Positions 57,808 to 64,000 of a stretch of 64,000 nt of DNA are shown here, piece after piece (the first letter of the stretch is position 1; each line of letters opens with the position of its first letter). Source of the stretch: Chaenocephalus aceratus (taxonomy: Eukaryota > Chordata > Actinopteri > Perciformes > Channichthyidae); NCBI GenBank assembly GCA_023974075.1, contig JAMFTG010000743.1, positions 39,203 through 103,202 on the forward strand, given 5' to 3'. A model generated the notes under the pieces. The model had not been told where the DNA came from, did not search any database, and worked only from the letters and a program-made list of their open reading frames with translations. The translations under genes were made by a program, and so were the position numbers.

Positions 57808-60800
57808 TTATGTCAATACTCTTGGTTTTTTGTTGACTACGCTGTACAATGCAGATGGATCCTCCGCAGCCTCATGACGCTCTGATCTGTTGATAAAGCA
57901 AAACATAAACTCACATTACTGACTAAGAACATGTTTTTGTAAAGAAGGATGAAACAACATAATCACTTTATGTAGCAAAGAAAAATGATCTTTTACTCAC
58001 TCTGCAGTAGCACTGTGACCTTTAAATGTGACAGTAGAGTACACAACATCTTCCTCCGTGTCCTTCTCGTCTGTCTTGTGTCTGCGGAGATGAGCGGGCT
58101 TGGTGTTGGAGTAGAGAGCATCGTCCTGGTTTTTAATGAATCTCACGCTGGCATAGCAAACCTCGGCCACCGGCTCTGGTGTTGCATTCTGTACTTCAGC
58201 TGAAGGGCGGTCATACATGCGTACCTGAAGGAAAAATCACAAAGACAAACACAACATATATTTCTAGTGGTCTCATAGATTGGCCTTTAAAACGAAATTA
58301 CCATTACTTTTGAAATGGGGCTTCTTTGCAATTGCAGTACATTTAAAAATTCCAAATCAGGCACCAAAAACTCCTCGATTTATTAAATGTCCTCATCTTT
58401 TAGGGTCAAGCGCAATTTTCAAAGCCTAAAAGTGATTAAAAGGTTTGAGGCATAGACTGTATTTAAGAAGTTGACATGATCAATATGAATTTGGCTAATT
58501 ATGGTGTTGAAGCCTTGCATTTGGTATTTTGCCCACTGCCACCTCAATGTTCTGTTCTGAACAAAAAACATGTTACAAAAGCATTTTTTAGGACTGCAAA
58601 TTGGTTCAAGTTGTAGAAAAACAACTGTGGACAACATTATGTTTTTTGATAACAAGTCACCTTTTTGCTAATATACTCTAAATGGGAGCATAACTTACAA
58701 CAAATAAGTTGTGCTGTATTAAAGAAGAATTTAAATCAGCAGGTAAGACCATAAACTCCTCAGGAAAATGTTTACTGAGGTCATAAATCATGTTAAAAGT
58801 AGGCAAATTCTCTCATAGAATTCTACACAATCAGAGTCTGTGTTATAGCCAGTGGATTCGCTCTCTGCTGGCCGTTGGAAAGAATGCAGCCTTAAGGCAC
58901 TTTGGCTTCATATTTCAGACCTGAGGTGGCTGCTTGCTTTGAGATCACTTCTGTTATTGTCATTGTATCCCCCAATATTTAAAAGATGCTTACATGTATG
59001 GAAAGGTTTACATCCCAAGCAATGGAAAGACCAAAGATACCTTACACATAATGTTGATAACCGTATGACACAGAATGAAAAGACAAAAGCATAGCTATGG
59101 ATTTATCAAATTGAATTTAACAGGAGGAAAAAAGAAAGTATGACAGGTACTGAATGATAATCGCCTGCACACTGGTAAGCACTGCAAAAAGGCTTCCGAT
59201 TCACCAAACTCACACACAGATGGCGACAAAGCTTCACCGAAAAAGTACCACATGGCCCATGAAGAGCATCTTGATTACGTTTATTTTGCTCTTTAAACCT
59301 ACAGACAGGGATCAAAGCCTCAACACTGTGATTAATGGATGCTCGATTCTACCTCCTGAGTCACATTTCCATCAGGTAAAATATTTAGTTTGGGAAAAGG
59401 ACGTTTCCAAACTGGGACATGATGCATTGTTGAAATTAGTTGCAGGTGACAGTTGACCCTAGGTGACACCTGAAATCTGCTTTCTCACCTGAGCGTCGTT
59501 GTCTGGTCTCTCTCCAGCTTCCGTGGTTGGTTTCGAGGACCTCTTTCTTCTGGAAAAGAAATTGAATTAACAAAGAAATGAATCTTATCATTAAATAACT
59601 GTGTAGAATAACTGAACGTAATCAAAGTAAAACTGAACTGCTTACCTAATCAACAGAAAGGCAATGAGGAATATGATACCCACAATAACAGCAGTTATTG
59701 ATCCAGCAGCGACTGATTTCATTGAACCTGGGAAACAGTGACAATTAGCTTTTGTATTACAGCTATTTTTTAGTTCCTTAACAGGTGATTATTGGTCATT
59801 ATTAAATCTGATATCTTAAGAGAGAAGCATTTAAAATAGTAACTCATCACAGTTTGTTTTTGCTTTTGCATCCCATAAATGATCAACAGCACAAGGGTGT
59901 TTTTAAAACCGGAAACAACCGTTGATGTTGGCGCCCCCCCCCCCCAGACTAACGATTAATAGTTGACTTTGCACTCAAATGTTCAAATCTCTGTCTTGGA
60001 TTCTTTAGCAGAGAAGTCAGCTGATCCCAACTTAGTGATGAGGTTAATCACCTTATCAGGAATGCTGCCCACTCAAAATAAATATTTCCTGGAAAATTTG
60101 GGAAACTATAGTTTTCGATGCCAAAGAGAGGGACTCGATGATATTCTGGCAATCTGTCAGGTGACTGAAAAAAAAGGGAGGCAAGACCTTTTATAGCATC
60201 TTGTCAAAAGTGAAGAAGTGCTGACCTCGACCGGGAGAGCACAGAGTGTTGGAAGACTTGCAAGTAGTCAAAAAGCCTCACTTTAGCAAGATGACCAGGG
60301 GTAAGGCAAAAATAAATATTGATTGGTTGTACTAGTTGACAACCCAATGCAGAGTAATGTAGAGGTTGTTGTCGATGCCTGTGGCCTAGCAGAAAGGGGA
60401 AGTAGACTATGTGTGTGATTGAAATTATTGGGGTATCACAAAAAGTCCGGCAACTTCGAGCAGCAAACCTCAGATTTAGAATTAAAAATAAAAATTCTGT
60501 CCAGAGAGTGTAACAGTTAATTGCATCTTGGATCTTCAAAGAATTGTAGTGCTAAAGTTGCTGTGCCTCTTGGGAGGTCCTGTGGTGCGAAATGACTTAC
60601 CTGCCACACCAGTCAGATGTAAGGTGGAGTTGCTACGTCCTAACTTGTTCTGGGTTCCACAGGAATAACTCCCACTGTATTCAGCTCTGAAGTCAGTGAT
60701 GTTGAAGATCGGTCCTGAAGCTATTGGAGAGTCTTCATCCTCCTTGTACCAGGTGTAGTTAGCTGCTGGGTTAGCATCACTGCTACAGGTCAGAGTCACT

Positions 60801-63657
60801 GAACTGCCCTCCTCTATCTCAGCAGAACTCACTGACACAGAAGGAGGCTTTGGAGCATCTGGAAGAGAATGTGTAGAAGTGTATCTTTAGTAGATCTACT
60901 AATTCCCCACTTGATATCATCAAATGTTGGTTTACTCTCTCAGCAGACATAAGAGGACCAAACAAATAAAACTAGAAAAAGGAAAAATGTGTTCATCCCT
61001 AAGATTTACATAACGAAAGCCAAGTAGGCAAATCACAGAGTAACAGATGGAGAGCTCATGTCACGAATGGCGCAAATCCTTCAGCTGCAGCCAATAAAGA
61101 GTCATCCCTTATCAAACACAGAGGCATTTTGGACTAAAACAAATGAAACCTTAGAAGTAACAGTAACATATTAGCGTTACATGAAATCCAACTCTTTTTA
61201 GAGGTATTGCTTCCAAGCTGGCATGGACTGGAGGAAGGACTCAAGGGATCACAAACCTTCTTTTAACGTACACATGGCATGTGAATATGTTAGACATCAA
61301 AGGTGATAGACGTCCTTTATGAATTTATTTCAGATAATGTTTCTACCAGGGAAAGATCATCACAGATTAACAATCACTATCTCTACTCAACACATTTGTA
61401 TTTAGTGAGTTGTTGATGTTTTGGACTTACATTGGACATCTATGTGTACTGATGTAGAGTTGATCTGGCCGTACTTATTCTTAGACTCGCAGTGGTAGTT
61501 CCCTTTGTCCTCTAAGGTGATAGAGGCGAGTTGATGAATGTCTTTTGACCCCCAAGGCAGTGTTTGGTTGTCCTTGTACCAGGTGTAGTTAGCTGCTGGA
61601 TTAGCGCCACTTTTACAGGTCAGCTGCAATGATTTGCCAATCTCTATCTCAGCGGAGGGACTCGCTGACACAGAGGAAGTCTTTGGAGCATCTGGAGGAC
61701 AAAAGAGACAAACCAGTTTTTTGGGCACATGATTACAACAAACCAGAAACAGCGACACAATGAGTAAGCTCACTTCACTTCCACCTACAACTGAAACCCT
61801 GCTCCATGAGACAGGGTGTTATCACATCTGCAAAGATGGCAGATTAAAATATTTCCTGATAGAACTGATGATGACATTTGGCCACAAGTTTTCTCTTCAT
61901 GGCCTCATCTTTTTGAGGAAGATGCATCGCAACAATTTTAAGTGACTCAAAATCTTCTCTCACTGAAGACAAACAACGTTTCTCCACAGTTTGTGTAGCA
62001 ATGTGTCTCTGGGACATCAAATGTTGCAATAACAAAAGCGATTGCAATTTGTTATGGCTTTACTTAGAAAGGCGCTGCATGTACTTTACATGTTTTACAC
62101 AGCACCAGTGGCATTAAATGTGTCAACATGGTTTCAAGCTTGGTCAGTTAGGAGACTGACCTCCTGCGGTTTTATACACACAACTGGAAAGATATAAGAA
62201 AGACACATTTCCAAATGTACATTGAAATAATGAGTTGTTGAGTGGCCACGGTCAGGATGAATATTCATCTATAGCACATATAGAATTTAAAATGTAAGCA
62301 CGAGTCCATAGCACATTTTATGCCAGAGTCACAGTATTTGCATTTGTAGTATTATTATACTGTATGCTTGGACACCATTTTTTTTTTTTTTTTGATTTTG
62401 ATATACTTTATAATCCCCGTGGGGAAATTTTTTCTCTGCATTTGACCCATCCTAGTGTTAGGAGCAGTGTGCTGCCATTTTGAACGGCGCCCGGGGAGCA
62501 GTGTAGGGAACGGTGCCTTGCTCAGGGACACCTCGGTAGCACTTGGTCTTGAACTGGTGACCTTTCAGTTGCCAAGCCAAGTCCCTATGGACTTCGCCAC
62601 CACCGCCCCATAATAAGGCATCCGACAGAGCTGTCCTTACCGGACTTTTACTGAAGCCTCAGGTCAAAAGAGGATGAGAAGCACTCCTATGATTACTGAT
62701 GTTACTGAGGCTTGCTCCACTTCAGCTGCTCATTCTGACTTTCTTCTGCTCATAATATATTCAGCCTTTCTTCCATGTGGGCGGTACTGTGCATTTATCT
62801 TTCTTGGATTTACACTTTTGCCCAGTTATGGGAAAGTTCTGCTCCAGTTCTTGAGGAGAAATGTGTTAACAAAGATGACCCTAGGTGATGTTGTTTTCTC
62901 ATGTTGTACAGGGTACAAAATGACTGACAAAAAAATGACCATAACTACACTTCTAAAAGGGGAACATTAATAATCTTTTTTCTCAAAGTAATGATAAACC
63001 TGTGAGTTGGATGTAGAAAGTCAGAATCAATGTAGATTTTATATATTTAAAAATAAAAAAAAAGATCAGTTAGCTGAGTTTCTTCCCGCTACATGGATAT
63101 TAAAACATTCATAGTACGGGGGGGTCGGGGTTCAGCAAAGATTACCCTAGGTGAAGTTGTTTCTCATAGTACATGTTGTACAGAGTATTTAAATCACAAA
63201 ATGTGAATAGCTGTGTCGATGCATTTTAGACTTTGAAGGTGGAGTGATAAATGGATGGGTCATTTTTTGATTCTGGGACTTTAAACCAGACAAAGCTTCT
63301 ATAATCTTCTACAAAGCTTCTCGGTAATTTCAACCAGGCTGTAAATGTAAAGCAAGTAGATATAAGAAACGAACAACAATTACTCACAATTCACATCAAT
63401 AGAGATGTCGTTAGATGCCTTCGTCCCCAGCTTGTTCCCAGCTGTACAGCAGTACTGTCCAGAGTCAGAGGAATTGATGGAGCTGAAGACAAGCTTTGGT
63501 TCTTTTTTAAAAAGAGGAAGGTATTCTTTTCTATTCCTCTTGTACCAGATGTAGTTAGCTGCTGGGTTAGCATCACTGCTACAGGTCAGAGTCACTGAAC
63601 TGCCCTCCTTTATCTCAGCAGAGGGTCTCACTGACACAGAGGGGAGCTTTGGAGCAT
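57808..63657 (-). CDS. CD22/Siglec-like inhibitory Ig receptor, 3' part (at least seven exons)
   Basis: Partial gene; 5' exons lie right of the window. Exons: Ig domain 63657-63388 (CSSDANPAANYIWYKR, YCCTAGNKLG), Ig 61691-61431 (CKSGANPAANYTWYKD, YHCESKNKYG), Ig 60858-60601 (CSSDANPAANYTWYKE, YSCGTQNKLG), membrane 59727-59646 (AVIVGIIFLIAFLLI), cytoplasmic 59549-59489, 58224-58001 and 57886-57808 (stop). Each Ig exon starts with the same phase, giving YAPK at the junctions, as in fish CD22-like genes. The tail has ITIM-type motifs VCYASV and VVYSTV, plus ALYSVV near the end, expected to recruit SHP phosphatases. So a B-cell or leukocyte inhibitory receptor is likely; the ligand is unknown. 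Confidence 0.85.
62385..62612 (-). repeat. Interspersed fish repeat with oligo-T/A tail
   Basis: Poly-T (62380-62394), then ATCCCCGTGGGGAAATTTTT, GCGCCCGGGGAGCAGTGTAG, CTTGCTCAGGGACACCTCGG, typical of a dispersed teleost retroelement 3' end. Lies in the intron between the first two Ig exons. Confidence 0.6.
62613..63387. other. Receptor intron sequence
   Basis: AT-rich intron between the Ig exons at 63657-63388 and 61691-61431. No further Ig exon is visible here or in 61692-62384. Confidence 0.6.
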
Positions 63658-64000
63658 CTGCAGGAGATGTGTTAACAATATTAAGAATGTGTTGCTCAGT
63701 AGATTAGCACAAAGGGTATCTACATTATTGAACGCTGAATGAACTGTAAGCTGCATTTTGGACTTCGAACATGGTTTGACAAAATGCATGTTGGACGGAT
63801 TTAACCTTTGTCCAAACGTGCACAACATTGAAACTTTACACCAGAATAAGGTACACTTGATTTAGTCGATACAGGCAACGAATGAAGACTGTGATTGTTA
63901 ATCACTACGAACTAAAATGTATTATTGAAGATTATTATAATGTTGTACGTCTCTCTGTGTGAGAACCTCGTTTCATTTATTTGTAATTATCTTATTGTTT
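63658..64000. other. Receptor intron to window edge
   Basis: Intron upstream of the first visible Ig exon; no exon recognised before the edge. Confidence 0.6.

Noticed and set aside
59963..60196. + strand 77-codon frame in the CD22-like gene region
   Set aside because: Lies in the intron between the third Ig exon and the membrane exon, with no domain or splice support.

Overview
The window reads as nuclear DNA of a teleost fish, most likely a spiny-rayed (percomorph) species. It is AT-rich, full of fish-type L2/CR1 LINEs, a BEL/Pao retrotransposon, endogenous retroviruses (ERVs), MITEs and GT/GATT microsatellites, and it ends in a cluster of CD22/Siglec-like immune receptor exons. Genes are split by GT-AG introns. 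There are no prokaryotic-style operons, tRNAs, rRNAs or CRISPR arrays.

Positions 1 to about 52,080 are a tandem array of one segment of about 5 kb, cut up by later transposon insertions. Each unit carries, on the + strand, the last two coding exons of ferredoxin reductase (fdxr). The penultimate-exon copies start at 6178, 23078, 33307, 42375 and 51531. The last-exon copies start at 2342, 7969, 24407, 38856 and 43593. Convergent with them, on the - strand, each unit holds a complete three-exon gene that I do not recognise, called gene X here. Exon 1 encodes a signal peptide, exon 2 is exactly 87 bp in every copy, and exon 3 is a 33-bp minisatellite translated as 11-residue repeats (consensus NETDNVRHDGV). 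It ends in a short conserved tail and a polyadenylation signal. Splice sites and phases agree in all five copies. X4 (39.8-41.5 kb) and X5 (49.5-50.8 kb) are open from start to stop; X1, X2 and X3 have frameshifts inside the repeats. This amplified family is the main finding. The fdxr exons look like passengers, because all last-exon copies share the same frame break.

Insertions in the array are: an env-only ERV present in two units at the same site (1-1723 and 33850-38285); a CR1/L2-type LINE (11399-21257) that itself contains a decayed gag-pol ERV; a 5'-truncated L2 LINE (21504-23071) next to an fdxr splice acceptor; a BEL/Pao element lacking its reverse transcriptase core (24651-30548); and a TA-flanked TIR element (44102-48995) holding large internal repeats.

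From 52 to 57 kb there are MITEs, a (GT)n tract, a diverged relic of gene X intron 2, and the orphan 3' end of one Ig-receptor gene (55719-56703). From 57.8 kb to the right edge lies the 3' part of a CD22-like inhibitory receptor gene on the - strand (three Ig exons, a membrane exon and a cytoplasmic tail with ITIM-type tyrosines). Its 5' end lies beyond the window.
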